Source: Cephalopachus bancanus (lineage: Eukaryota > Chordata > Mammalia > Primates > Tarsiidae). From it: a DNA stretch of 64,000 nucleotides. Of this stretch, positions 1-10,689 are shown piece after piece. The stretch lies in contig JAPVLO010000007.1 in NCBI GenBank assembly GCA_027257055.1, forward strand, positions 7,254,001 through 7,318,000, given 5' to 3'. A program made the translations under genes and the position numbers. Each line of letters starts with the position of its first letter. Position 1 is the stretch's first letter. The notes beneath the pieces were generated by a model that saw only the letters and a program-made list of their open reading frames with translations, was not told the origin of the DNA and ran no database searches.

Positions 1-3
1 TCA

Positions 4-128
4 GTCAGAGACCTTGAGAATAAAGACTTGAACATTTGGGATGAGGAGGTCTGGAGAGGAGGCATATGGAAGGATCCATGAGAGTTGTCATAAAGTGTTA
101 AGATTGTTATGCCACATGTTCAGGACAG
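4..128 (+). repeat. Direct duplication inside the ERVL pol region, copy 1 (copy 2 at 871-988)
   Basis: About 120 bases beginning gtcagagacc recur at 871-988, both starting with the same ten bases and an offset of 867. Identity is roughly 80% with a small gap. In the ERVL order this segment belongs downstream of the RNase H start, where copy 2 lies, so copy 1 is out of place. Sequence after about 165 returns to an earlier part of pol. A local tandem duplication with junction near 130-165 explains this. Confidence 0.7.
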
Positions 129-341
129 TGCAAGTGACCCTGCTGTTCAGACCATATGACTCAGCTGATCTTATTATATTAGAAGTCTCAGTGACTGGAA
201 AAGATGAAATGGAAAGCCCCAATAAGAGAATCACTTGGGTACTGGAGTGAGGCCAAACCATCTACAGTGGAGAATGATTGACATTTTAAGAAGAGCCCCT
301 GGTAACCTTCTCAGCCCTTGTGAAGAAATGGAGCCTGACTG

Positions 342-383
342 GATCATCAAGTGACTATCAGGCAGATCATCAAGTGACTATCA
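342..383 (+). repeat. Short tandem duplication, period 23
   Basis: The 19-mer gatcatcaagtgactatca occurs at 342-360 and again, perfectly, at 365-383. Confidence 0.9.
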
Positions 384-2445
384 TGAATTGGTATCTTAGA
401 CACACCAAGTCATAAATCCTGGAAGATCTAGAAACAATCTATTACAGAATGGAAGTGACACAACCATGATCAAGAACAAGCAGGAGCAGAAGGCGTGTGT
501 AAGCCTCAAGAGCAAGAAATCCAGACCCCCCTGTCATCTACATGGTTGTGCCAGCACCTCCTCCTCAACAGCATTGCCAAATGGGAGCAGGAGTGGTTCT
601 TTTATCTTCAGCTAAAGAATGAGGGAAAAGTCTAAGCTTGGTTCGTGAGTGGGTTGATTTGATACGTGGATGAAAACTGAAAAAAGATAACAGGTACACT
701 ACACTATCACTCAGAGGTGACCTTGAAAGGCAGTAATGAAAGAAAACACTCCTAAAGGCAGAGTTTTGGGCAGTGCACATAGTCATTCTTTTCTTTTTTC
801 TTTTGGGAAAACAGTAGTTCAGCATAAGAATATACATGGACTCATGGGCTGAAGTGAGTAGCTTGACTTGGTCAGAGACCTTGAGGATAAAGACTTGAAC
901 ATTTGGAATAAGGAGGTCTGGAAAAGAGGAAGCACTTGTGAGAGTTGTCATGAAGTGTTAAGATTGTTGTATAACATGTTCATGACGGAAAACATCTGCC
1001 ACGGAAACCACTAGACAATCGAGTAAACAGAATGAATAGGCCAGGTGACATCAGCCAGCATTTGTCCTCAGCTACTCTGTTGGGTGCTGTAATGGAATAG
1101 CTATGGTGGCATGAATAGAAACTTGCATGAGCCCAATAGCATTAACTCTCCACTTTCCAAGGTTGATCTGGTGACTGCTGCCATCAAATATCCAACCTGT
1201 CAGTAGCACAGACACATGCAGAGCCTCCAACATGGCACTAATCTTCAAGAACACCAACCGGCTACTTGGTGGCAAGTTGATTCCACCAGACCCTTTCCAC
1301 TTTTGAAGGGGCAGCAAATTTCTCTTGATAGGGGTTGACACACATTCCAGGTATGGGTTTGTCTTTACTGCCCACTGGGTCTCAGCCAGCTCTACCCCTC
1401 CTGAAGAATTAAATAGTGTCTGATCTGTCAATATGAGATCTTGCATAATATCACATCAGAAGAAGGACTCTACAGTAAAGAAGGTGTGGCACTGGGCACA
1501 TGACCATGGAATTCACTAGTCCTATTGCACAACACATTACCCAGATGCTGGCAACCTGACAGTGACAAATGGCTTTTTAAAGGTATGTCAAGTGTGCCAG
1601 CTTGCAGATAGTATCCTAAGAGGTTGGGGCACCATCCTTCAGCATACAACTAAGTCAATGACCATTATGTGGCTCTGTGTCCCCAATGGTAGCATACTTG
1701 GGTCCAGGAACCAATGGGTGGAATTAACAGTAGCCCCGCTTACCAACACTGACAGTGACACACAGGGAGCTTTGTGCTCTTCATCTGTATCTGGGTTCTA
1801 TGAATTTACAGATTCCCAGAACACACCCACCAGAATCCCAGTTAAGTGCCCCGTTAAACTTTAAACTACAGTTTGCTTTGGGCTTCTCATGTTAAGAGAC
1901 GAACAAGCAACAAAAGAAGTTACCATCTTGACTAGAATAACAAACCCTGATCATGAGGAAGCTAGGCTGCTGATACATGACCAGGAGGGAGTATGTTTAA
2001 TACTTAGGTGATCTATAGTATATTTCTTGGTACTCCCTTGCCCAATTTTGACAATAAATGGAAAACATAGCAACTATGACATGAGAAAAATTTCGTGACT
2101 TAGTGGCTTAGATTCTTTGGAAATGAGAATCTTGGTCACCTGACTGGGTCAGCCAACTACCTGAGCAGAGGTGTTACCTGATGGAGAAGGGAATCTGGAA
2201 TGGGTAGCAAGAGGGGAGACAATGAGTGTCAGGTGTGGCCTGAAGATCATGTGTAGCATCAAAGTTTGTCGTTTGTCCCACTAACATTTCATTTGTAAGT
2301 TTGTTCAGGAAAAGTGGCCACTTAGAATCCTGGAGGAGCCAAGCAAGTGGATTCAAGTGGTCTATGGTGAAGTGTAGAGGATGCTCTGCTGTGTCACCTG
2401 GAGGCCACCTTTGGAAAGAAGCATTCATTTTCCCAGCTACTGCAT

Positions 2446-2816
2446 GTTAGCATCTGAGGGCTCTTCGCTGAGCCTCTCTTTAGTATTACTCTTGGCTAGG
2501 AAAGATGTCTCACCCATAATCAGGCTTTTCTCCCTGGGACAATGTGCACCCAATGCCTGATCGGTGGGAGACATAAAAAGTGAGATCCCTTGCTTCAAGA
2601 CAGGACAACTTGAAGGTTATCCCAGCTCTAGAACTCCCCATGGGATTGGCTGAGGACCTTGTTGCAACTCTGTCTCAGTCTGACTCCTCTCTGGCCCTCA
2701 TCTTTCTTTTTTCACTCCTCCATGGGTGTTGATCCTGAAGGCGCATCCTGGCAACTTTTCTGCACATAAAACACCAGCTCAGGATCCATTACCCAGGAAA
2801 ACTAACCTAAGACACG
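2446..2816 (+). mobile_element. 3' LTR of the ERVL element (MLT2-like)
   Basis: The stretch directly follows the internal region and ends in a typical ERVL-type LTR terminus (…ccaggaaaactaacctaagaca). It contains the conserved block around 'gggattggctgaggacc' and a weak polyadenylation-like stretch near 2765. The start at tgttagcatctgag is estimated. Together with 1-2445 it gives a 3' half provirus on the plus strand. Confidence 0.65.
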
Positions 2817-2825
2817 AACTGTATG

Positions 2826-3212
2826 TCATTCATCTGTCAATTCAATATTCAGTCATCCACTCAGCCATTCAACCCTCTCTCCTACAACTATCCATCAATA
2901 TGTCCATCCATTCATCAGTCCATCTACCCATTTTTCCAACATCCAAATATGCATCCAACCATTCAATCATTCAGCCTTCTAGCCCAATAACAAACATTTT
3001 TTTATCCAGACATTCATCCATATATCCATTTAACCATCTGACCATTCATTCATTCATTTATCTATTTGCTCTTTTTTTTCTATCCAACCATCCATCCATC
3101 CATCTAACATCGCAATAACTCATCCAATTAACCATCCATTCATTCACCCATCCACCCATCCACCCACCCATCCATCCATCCATCCATCCACCCATCCATC
3201 CATCCATCCATC
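2826..3212. repeat. (ATCC)n tetranucleotide array, degenerate 5', near perfect 3'
   Basis: Imperfect catt/atcc units from about 2826 sharpen into near-perfect (CATC/CCAT) repeats at 3085-3212. The array begins immediately downstream of the ERVL LTR end. Confidence 0.9.
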
Positions 3213-3214
3213 TT

Positions 3215-3430
3215 TCATACAAATATGTATTTTTGTACTCACTATAGACCAGACATTATTTTAGTAGCTAGATAAACCTAGCCTTCTGGAGCTTTTTTAT
3301 AGTGATAAAATCCATCATGTCCCGTGCCTATTTTGTGTCTAGCCCTGGAAACACAAAGACAAAAAAAAATAGTCCCAGTCTGCAAAGGGGTCCCAGTCCA
3401 GAGAGCAAGACAGATACAAAACAAGAAACT
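3215..3430 (+). mobile_element. Probable L2 fragment
   Basis: The order 'acaaatatgtattt…actcactatagaccagacatta…tagccctggaaacacaaagac…agtccagagagcaagacagata' follows the L2 3' region. It is very diverged. Confidence 0.4.
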
Positions 3431-3597
3431 GCCACAGACTTTTAAATGTGGTGGTGAAAGAGGCTCAGAATCTTTAGAAACATCAAGGAAGTCCCTGGCC
3501 CCCACTGGCAAGTCCAGAACAGCTTCCAAGAAGAAATAACATGTAGATTCTGACAGGTGAGAAGTAAGGAAAGTTAGTCGAAGCATAGACACATGTT

Positions 3598-3662
3598 TCC
3601 AGTGCCTAGAACAATAGGCGGCACACCATAGGAGCTCAGTAAATACCTGTTGAATGAATGTT
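3598..3662 (+). mobile_element. L2/MIR 3' end
   Basis: 'agtgcctagaacaatagg…ctcagtaaatacctgttgaatgaatg' is the characteristic L2-type 3' terminus. Confidence 0.55.
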
Positions 3663-3672
3663 GGATGTAATG

Positions 3673-3720
3673 GAGAGAGAGAGAGAGTGTGTGTGTGTGT
3701 GTGTGTGTGCGTGTGAGAGC
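3673..3720. repeat. (GA)n(GT)n compound microsatellite
   Basis: A run of ga units passes directly into gt units and then gagag. Confidence 0.95.
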
Positions 3721-5582
3721 AAGAGATGATGCTTTTAAGAAACTTAAAATTCCTGCTTGGCCCAGGATCTCAGTCACATTTTTAAATGAATGAAGGAATA
3801 CTAGAAGGCACAACAGTCTACCCATCTCTGAAATGAGATGATTATATTCGTAGGATTGTGATCAGAATTATAGCTCTTAAAACATTAGTGACTTGCAACA
3901 TCATAGGACGCTATGTTTCCATTAACAATTATAAATAAGAATTGATCATTAATAATATACTTAAATAATGCAACATAATAATTAATCATCAATGATATAT
4001 TAGTTTACAGCTATTGCTATTGTCACAATTTGCAATCACTGCACGTGGTATTTTTCTGCATACAACTTTGTAGGAGGCATTTGCTCAGGGAACCCAGAAG
4101 AAGCACATTGCCCCTTAATTTCTCTCTCCTTCCAGAATGGTGTCTGAGGAGAGGAGTAGCCGTCCACCTGGCGCACTCACAAGGCTTTGGGAGGATCTGC
4201 CATGTGTCTGGTCTCAAGCTGCTGGGCGGGGGTGGCTGCAGAAACGTGGCGGAGAGCAGGTCCCTACCTGACTCAAGGCAGGCCCATGGCTTCAGGCATA
4301 CTGTGTCCTGCTGTCTCTTAATAGTGCCATTATGACTGTCACCCATGAATTTCACTAAAACCTTTTGGGAAATTGTTTATATTTTCAGCTGAATGACCTC
4401 TTGGGGTAATGAGTTTCCATAACAACTAATGGATGGCCAGTGTGTTTCCGCCCTAGACTGGGAACTGCGTGCTTTTTGATTCACATCAGCAGCGACTGAT
4501 GGCAACTCAAGTGGTCCCTGTTTACTGTTTCCAGGCACCAGGGTAGACAGGTGGGGTGCAGGCATGGAGCATGGGTCCCTGGGCCTCAGTGCCCCTCTTC
4601 ATGTGCTGACTCATAGGGGACACATGGCCTGGGTCTTTGGTTTTCTCCACGACCATCCTCTAACAGTCTGTTTGAGCTCAGGGGTTGAGAGGATGCACTC
4701 GTGGGTGGCTGGAAGCTTATGGAAAGGGTTTCTGGACATGGTGCTCAGTGGTCACCTCTACAACAAAACAAAGGAAACAGTTTGGAGTACAAGAAGATGA
4801 GTCCATAGATCAAAGTATTAGTGTCCATGTCTGGTGTTTTTCTCTTCCCAATATCCCTGACAGTAGAGGAGAAGGGAAGGGATTTACAAAGACCCCGACA
4901 GCTCATCTCATGTGGGAGCAGTGTCTCATGGATGAGATTGGCTCTGATGTGATAAACACGTTTCCAGCAGCTGAGTCTGACATGAGGGTCAGGACCACAT
5001 CCCTGAGGGGAGGGCAGGTCCGGTTCAGTTTTCAGCGTGGAGCCCTCCCATGTTAGGCCCCAGCCAGAGGGGAGAAGTGATTATAAAATATTTTAAATGT
5101 ACACAGATGAGCTGATAGGCAGGTCTTAATGGAGGATATAAGGGACACATTAAGAGCCTGGGAAGCACCAGGCAGATTTCCAGGGCCCCAGAATAACTGC
5201 TTTGTCTCTGAACTTTTCTATCTTGGGAATGAGCACAACTTTAGCAGGAGGAACAGAGCTCATGGCACCACTGTCAACTCCTCACTTCCAGGGCCTCCAT
5301 CACGGACAAGGCCAGTTGGTACCATCACCCTTGAGTCCTTTATCTGGACTCAAAGGCCTCGTGGCACCAGTGACCTTCTTTTCAAATCCAAAGTTGAATG
5401 AATGTGCCTCCTACTAGACAATCTGAGACCCTCCTAATTGTGGCAGAAGGAGCACTCCCTGCCGATCCTCTGCTCCCTCACATGTAAAGAGGAGCCTGGG
5501 AGAGAGTTCTGTATCTCCCAGAATGTCATGGCTGAGCAGGGTACCGTTCCAGTGCCTTTGCCACTTGGTTGGTCAGAGAACG
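3721..5582. other. Unique intergenic stretch, no gene seen
   Basis: I see no coding signature here. An AT-rich patch at 3890-4020 has two near-repeated blocks (gatcattaataatatac / aatcatcaatgatatat). The rest is ordinary unique sequence; short ORFs on both strands look random. Confidence 0.6.
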
Positions 5583-6040
5583 CATTCATTCGTTCATTCC
5601 CATGATCTACTCAATGCGGGGCCAGGGGCTGGGGCAGAGGTGAGGGGATGGAAGAGTGTGTCCTCGTAAGGCAGGAGAGTCACATGCAGGTACACAAACA
5701 CAAAGAGCAAAATTCCTGACCACAGTAAGGGCTGTGTGGAAACTCTAGTAGGTAATGCTCAAGTAGGAGAGTGGGCTGAAAATGGGAGAGGATGATGGGA
5801 TTGACTGAGGACAGATCAGAGCATCTAGATGGAGCAAACAACAGAGGCAAAGGCCAGGGGTGGAATTAACTTGGAGAGTACCAGCAATTGAAAGAAGGCC
5901 AGCGTAGCAGAGGCAGGAGAGAGGGAGTGACCTGGGACGCAGGCAGAGACGAAGGACAGGGGACCCAGAGAAACTCTGGGCTTCACTCTGAGTAAAGGCA
6001 GTGCCCCCAGGGAATTCTGAGCCAGTTTGACACTTTAAAG
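5583..6040 (+). mobile_element. L2 3' region
   Basis: The sequence opens with cattcattcgttcatt and passes 'gcggggccaggggctgggg'. It ends with the L2 block on 'aggcaaaggccaggggtgg…aggccagcgtagcagaggcaggagag…gggcttcactctgagtaaagg', in L2 order on the plus strand. Confidence 0.65.
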
Positions 6041-6049
6041 TCCACCCTA

Positions 6050-6347
6050 GGCCTGGCACAGTGGCTGTAATCCCAGCGTTTTGGGAGGCCAAGGAGGGAG
6101 GATCACTTGAGGTCAGGAGTTCGAGATCAGCCTGGGCAACATAGCAAGTCTTCATCTCTACATAAAATTTAAAAATTTGCCCAGTGGGGTGATGCATGCC
6201 TGTAATTCCAGCTACTTAGGAGGCTAAGGCAGAAGGATCGCTTGAGCCTAGGAGCTCAAAGGTGCAGTGAATTGTGTACAGCACTCCAGCCTGGATAACA
6301 GAGTGAGACCTTGTTTCAGAAAAAGGAACAAACCAACAAACAAAAAA
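6050..6347 (+). mobile_element. AluJ-type element
   Basis: A full dimer from 'ggcctggcacagtggct' through the middle A-rich linker to a right arm with 'gatcgcttgagcctaggag' and an A-rich tail. The right-arm wording is that of older J Alus. It sits directly after the L2. Confidence 0.9.
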
Positions 6348-6789
6348 CCTACTCTTATAAAGAGCAGATATGGGGCCCAAAGAGTCAGTGATACAAGAAG
6401 CGTCTGAGTCAGTCATCCTGGGCAGAGCTGGGCTATTCACACTTGTGTGGAATTAGAGCTCAGGGTAAAGGCGGACTGCTCCAGGGAGACATCACAGAGA
6501 GACAGAGGTCAAGAGGGTGAGTGACTGTCCCAAAGGCAGCTTCAGGACTGCAGCAGTGCCCAGGACAAGCAATGCCAACAAAGTCAAGACACTAGAGGCA
6601 CAAAACTTTCCGAGCTTCTGCTAACTGCAGCTCAAGCAGAATGGAAGAAAAGAGAACTCAGAGATGATGCAGGGGTCGATGAACAGCACAAAATGAGGCT
6701 TAGAAAAGAAAAATCCATTTGTATTCTTTCTCCTGAAGAGGGCCGCATGGGGCCTGAATTACTCTTCTGGGTTATTTGGTTTTGCCTTC
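6348..6789. other. Unique sequence, nothing recognised
   Basis: No repeat, gene or unusual composition was recognised between the Alu and the candidate regulatory element. Confidence 0.5.
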
Positions 6790-7515
6790 AAATCAGAAAA
6801 TTGTAGTTATTACAGCCCCGGGATTGATTGGCATGGAGGCAGCCGCAGGTCCGCACCTCTGCCTTTGTCTGCTGGAAATCTGAATCAGGGGCTGGGAGCG
6901 GGGGGTTGGCGAGCAGGGAAGGCAAAGGGGTGGGCATCTTCCAGGGGGGACAGCTTGGCAAATGGCTTCCCTAATGCGTTTGAGCCATGATTCTGCGGCT
7001 TGACATGTGGACGGATTGCACACTTTTGACGTTAAAAGGGGTCTGGTCACGGCTGCCTTCTCCATTCCTGTGGGCCCTGCCCCCAAGACTGCTGAAGTGC
7101 TCAGTTCCCCACCTCCACTGACTCTGTGGTAATTACCCATTGATCATCTTCAGGCTTTAACCTTAATCCCCTTAAGCCTCCGCAAATAGCCCCTAATTCA
7201 CAATCACCTGAGATGCTATTGATTTTTTTTTAATTTGACTTGCAGTAAGATTCCACCCCCACTGCTACCCAGAGGGAAGGGGAATAATTTTAAATTCCCT
7301 CCCCAGAGCCATTAAAACACCCACCCTCACTCCCCCAAAAAACCTATCTTCCAGGCACACAACAAGCACATTTCTTTTAGTTATTTATTGTAGCTCAATG
7401 ACCTTTTAAATTTTACAGCTCCAAGAACAAAGCCAAGTCTCTAGTGTGTGTTAGTGCTGCAATTTGTTATTAATTTGAAGTCATCATGTTAACAGCAACA
7501 GTACTTTCCCTCTGG
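6790..7515. promoter_or_regulatory. Candidate conserved non-coding element / enhancer 1
   Basis: This is repeat-free with no coding frame, and dense in homeodomain-like TAAT/ATTA cores (gtaattaccc, cctaattcac, ttattaatttgaag). It also has a SOX-type aacaaag (7429 area), tcaatgacctttt and gattgattgg. The look is that of developmental enhancers in gene-poor primate DNA. It lies about 40 kb 3' of EDN3. Conservation cannot be tested from one sequence, so this is inference. Confidence 0.35.
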
Positions 7516-7714
7516 TGTATTGTGGGAAGTGGGTTTCCATTGGCCAGTGGGTTTCTCTGGCCCCAACCATCCAGGGTCAGGTGGCCACATGCATACTACC
7601 CACAGTAGCCAAAAGGAAATGGCTGTAAAATACTCTTTCTTTCCCAATGATTCTACACTCGTCCTATTCCATCAAGTCCACATGCAGACAGGAAAGTACT
7701 TTGTACTTTGCGCT

Positions 7715-7737
7715 ACACACACACACACACACACACA
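7715..7737. repeat. (CA)n microsatellite abutting the mariner element
   Basis: About 11 ca units end exactly at the left terminal inverted repeat of the next feature. Confidence 0.9.
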
Positions 7738-8288
7738 TGAGGGGGACCCCCCAAAAAACTGGAATTATCTTTTGTAGAGCAGACCCCTTGTAGTACTGGC
7801 TTTTCCCACTAGGTAAATATTCTAGGAACCCATTGGCATCAGTGTCTCAGCTAGCATTGTTGTGAAAGGCTGTGTTCAGCTTCAGTGATTTTTTTTTTGA
7901 GATTCTTTCAACACGTTTGCCCATTCATGACGAGTGATTTATGAGCACACCTGCCCACACCATGCTGTGTTCAGCACTTTTTGACCAAAAACGACATGCT
8001 CCACCCTTCCTATTCACTGGATTGCACCCTGACTGACTTTCCCCGATGAAAAAAGTCCTCAGAGGGAAATGTTTACCAATGTGGAAAAAGTGAAACAAAA
8101 ATGGCAGAAGCACTAAAAGACATCAAAATTCACGAGTTTAAAAACTGTTTTGAGCAGTAAAAAAAGCATCTTGATAGGTGTACTATATTAAAAGGAGAGT
8201 CCTTTGAAGGTCACTGAAGTTTCAACATGCAAGAATAAATTCATAGCTCTTTATAAATAAATTCCGGGTTTTTTGGGGTCCTCCCTCA
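7738..8288 (+). mobile_element. Non-autonomous mariner/Tc1-type transposon, copy A
   Basis: A 551-bp element with terminal inverted repeats of about 28 bp (tgagggggaccccccaaaaa at the left; the reverse complement with few changes at the right). The right side is flanked by TA. A second copy lies at 56453-57019 with roughly 80% identity over its whole length. Near the right end (about 8100-8205) the sequence resembles the C-terminal part of a mariner transposase, with a stop in it. The catalytic domain is missing, so it cannot mobilise itself. I do not recall this family from human. Confidence 0.75.
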
Positions 8289-8479
8289 TATATACCTCTT
8301 AAGCCCTGCCTTTTGTATATCATCTTTAGAAGGGATAAATTAGCAAGAGGACATTTTTGCCACCGGTTGTATGTGCAGATTTTTCAAGAGCTAACTTCAT
8401 CCACAAGTGACGTCTCCTCATATTACTCAAGTCCCCAGAGGACAGGGGTATTGCAAAACTGAAGGGAGAGTTTGGGGGT

Positions 8480-8612
8480 GCAGTCTTGGATCTTGACCCT
8501 GAAGCAGCTCGACCACTGTCTGGCTGTCTCACCTGGGAATGTCCTTTTAGCTTTTCTACAAGTTAGTTTCCTCATCTATAAAAAGGAGATAATAGTGATC
8601 ACAGTGGGTAAA
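8480..8612 (+). mobile_element. MIR
   Basis: The MIR core is recognisable: 'gctgtctcacctgggaatg…agtttcctcatctataaaaaggagataatagtgatcac'. Confidence 0.7.
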
Positions 8613-8613
8613 A

Positions 8614-8615
<2 letters not shown>

Positions 8616-8669
<54 letters not shown>
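8616..8669. repeat. (AC)n microsatellite
   Basis: About 27 perfect ac units follow the MIR directly. Confidence 0.97.
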
Positions 8670-8670
<1 letters not shown>

Positions 8671-8715
8671 GGTGCATGAAAATTGGTGAGCTCTGGAGAA
8701 GAGCTATGAACTGAA

Positions 8716-8748
8716 CCAAAAGATCCTGCACTGGCCAAAAGATCCTGC
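8716..8748 (+). repeat. Short direct duplication, period 19
   Basis: The 14-mer ccaaaagatcctgc is present at 8716-8729 and 8735-8748. Confidence 0.85.
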
Positions 8749-9012
8749 TTTTGATACTTTACAATTGAAAAGACAGACCGAGAGTTTTCACCTTGTTCTT
8801 AACTCCTGACACAATGATGAGAAAGTAGAAGCTATGCTTTTGGAAAAATGCATACTTTAGGTAAAATTAACTTTCCTGACTTTGTCTTTTCAGAAACAGA
8901 CTTCCTGGTGCCAGGTATCAGAGATATCTCACAGCAGCAATCAAGCTTTCCTAGAGTAAAGGGAATTTACAAGGTCTAAGACCCATGTATTGGGCAAGGA
9001 TTATAAAAGTCA

Positions 9013-9600
9013 TGAAACTTGTAATTACGAAAATTATAACGGCTCAGAGGGAGAGCAGGTGGGGATTCGATCTTCCAGTAAATTGGGTACTATCTACAGG
9101 GAAGCCAAGGATCCCCCGAAGCTACCCGATAGGAAGTGCACCCTTCACTAGGTCTAAGGAATGTCGTTTGGGAAGGTGCAGGAGAATTAGAATCCTTGTC
9201 ACGCCCTTCTCTAGGGGCTATGATAATGTGGGCGAACATTAATGAATCTCTGTGTCACAGGTTCTTCAAGACATCCACAGGTGGTGGATAAGGAAGTCAC
9301 AGCAGTCACGGCAGTCACGTGCAACATCTCCAAGAAAAGAATTTAAGCCAGGACTCTGGGGGACTATGACTCCACACTCACCTAGAGTGTAGGCCCACTC
9401 CCTGCCTGTGGGGGGTGAACTTTTCTTAAATAAATCTTTTCTGCTCTCACCTCTGTGTGTTGCAATTCTTAGCATTTACTCGGATCTTTGGGTTGCCAGT
9501 GCACACCTCCGGCTTGCCGGCTCCGGCAGGGCTGCACCTCCCTGCGCCTCTCTCTCTCCATCCATCCACCCTCATCCTATCCGGACCTTAACAACAATCA
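9013..9600 (+). mobile_element. Retroviral LTR (solo), CpG-containing, family not assigned
   Basis: The right half has LTR architecture: aataaatcttttctgctctcacctctg near 9429 reads as a polyadenylation signal followed by a U5-like pyrimidine and GC-rich segment, ending …ccttaacaaca near 9595. Many CpGs remain in this stretch, more than in the ancient repeats around it, which suggests a younger insertion. No internal viral sequence flanks it. Both boundaries are estimates, and a tataaaag-like box at about 9002 may lie inside a longer U3. Confidence 0.5.
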
Positions 9601-9604
9601 TCAC

Positions 9605-9720
9605 ATAAGATGTCGCCATTGGGGGACACTGGGTGAAGGACACATGGGACTCCTCTCCTATTTTTGCAATTTCCTGTGAATCTATCATTATTTCAAAATT
9701 TTTAAAAATGTTAAAAGCAT
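9605..9720 (+). mobile_element. L1M 3' end
   Basis: 'gatgtcgccattgggggacactgggtgaagg…ctatttttgcaatttcctgtgaatctatcattatttcaaaat' is an old L1 (L1MA/L1MB-like) 3' UTR terminus. Confidence 0.75.
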
Positions 9721-9830
9721 AATAATGGCACCTATTTCACAAGTGTTTGGAGGGAATTCGGAAAGCCAGGTCCTTGTGAGTGTCACCACTATGCCTGGCA
9801 TCAGTGTATGCTTTAAAGATGGACTTTATT
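9721..9830 (+). mobile_element. MIR fragment
   Basis: 'ataatggcacctatttcacaag…ttggagggaattc…tgcctggcatcagtgtatgct' follows the MIR 3' half. Confidence 0.5.
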
Positions 9831-9924
9831 TCTGACCTATGGGTCTATTTGTTTAAGCCACTGGCATTTCCTTTTCTCATTAGGAGTGTCCTGAAAATCC
9901 GAATAGTGTTTATCGAAAGGGTGT

Positions 9925-10090
9925 CTGGCGAGCCTGACACAAGCTGAACTTTTTCTTTGTGACTGTGCATTTACTCTCAAGGTTAATTGCAGCTAATTGC
10001 ACTATTAGGCAGCCAACAGAAGCCCAATTAGATGTGCTGATCGCTGATTGGCTCCCACGAGGTGATGTGGAAGTCCATCCTGTGGGCAGA
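9925..10090. promoter_or_regulatory. Candidate conserved non-coding element 2
   Basis: A compact, repeat-free stretch with closely spaced homeobox-type sites (gttaattgcagctaattgca, gcccaattagatg), tgatcgctgattggc and an inverted CCAAT. The style is that of a conserved enhancer core. Inference only. Confidence 0.4.
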
Positions 10091-10374
10091 GTCTGGGGGC
10101 CATGAAACAAGACTAATGAAGTCTAAACGGGAGAGGGAAGGCACTGGCTGCCGGTCTGTGCCGTGCACAGAGTCCTCTTGCTCTTTCTCTGACACCTTAG
10201 AAACCCAGATCTCCTCTGTGCCTTTGCAAAGCAACATCCATCTTGGACATCAGACATCTCCCTTCTGTAGAGACCCGCAGCTCTGATCTTGAATTTCGTG
10301 ATTCCATGACAAGCACTTGCTCCCTTTTTTAAGCCTCATGGTAGATAGACATTCATACACGGTGTCGCAGGCAA

Positions 10375-10490
10375 AGTTAAATGCAGATCCAGGCTCAAAT
10401 CCCATCACTGCTGTGTGACCTGGAGTAGGTTCCTTAACCTCTCTGAGCCTCTGCTTTCTTTTCCACAGACTGCTGATTAAAACACTTATT
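10375..10490 (+). mobile_element. MIR, left part (interrupted by L1M)
   Basis: 'caggctcaaatcccatcactgctgtgtgacctgg…cctctctgagcctctgctttcttttccacagac' is MIR core. The rest resumes at about 10615 after an L1 insertion. Confidence 0.75.
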
Positions 10491-10499
10491 TGGTGTTAG

Positions 10500-10605
10500 C
10501 ATAAAAGGAAGCTGGGTGAGCAGGTCTATGGGAACCCTCTATAATATACTATTTTTACAGCTCTTCTTGGAGTCTGAAATTTTCTAAAAATAAAAGTTTA
10601 AAAAA
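10500..10605 (+). mobile_element. L1M 3' end inserted in MIR
   Basis: 'ggaagctgggtgagcaggtctatgggaaccctctataatatactattttt…ctaaaaataaaagttt' plus an A-rich tail: a 5'-truncated old L1 3' end. Confidence 0.7.
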
Positions 10606-10611
10606 ATAACC

Positions 10612-10682
10612 CCAACAAGTACTTCCTAGGTTGTCTAAGGACTGGAGGTGACAAATGAGAGGTGCCTGGCATGGACATGCTG
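10612..10682 (+). mobile_element. MIR, right part
   Basis: 'gtacttcctaggttgtctaaggactggaggtgacaaatgagaggtgcctggcatgg' continues the MIR broken off at about 10490. Confidence 0.6.
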
Positions 10683-10689
10683 CTCACTA

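Larger units (their letters stand above)
1..2445 (+). mobile_element. ERVL-class endogenous retrovirus, internal region (degenerate, 5' end outside window)
   Basis: The plus strand resembles the pol region of ERVL elements as I remember it. About 180-870 corresponds to the stretch leading into the RNase H domain, and about 830-1000 to RNase H itself. About 1060-1560 matches the spacer and integrase region, and about 1560-2150 the integrase C-terminus and the segment beyond it. The order is right and is followed by an LTR. No long open frame survives; stops and indels are frequent, so it is an old, non-functional copy. The left end is cut by the window. The family call comes from recognition of the nucleotide pattern, not from an alignment. 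Confidence 0.7.
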
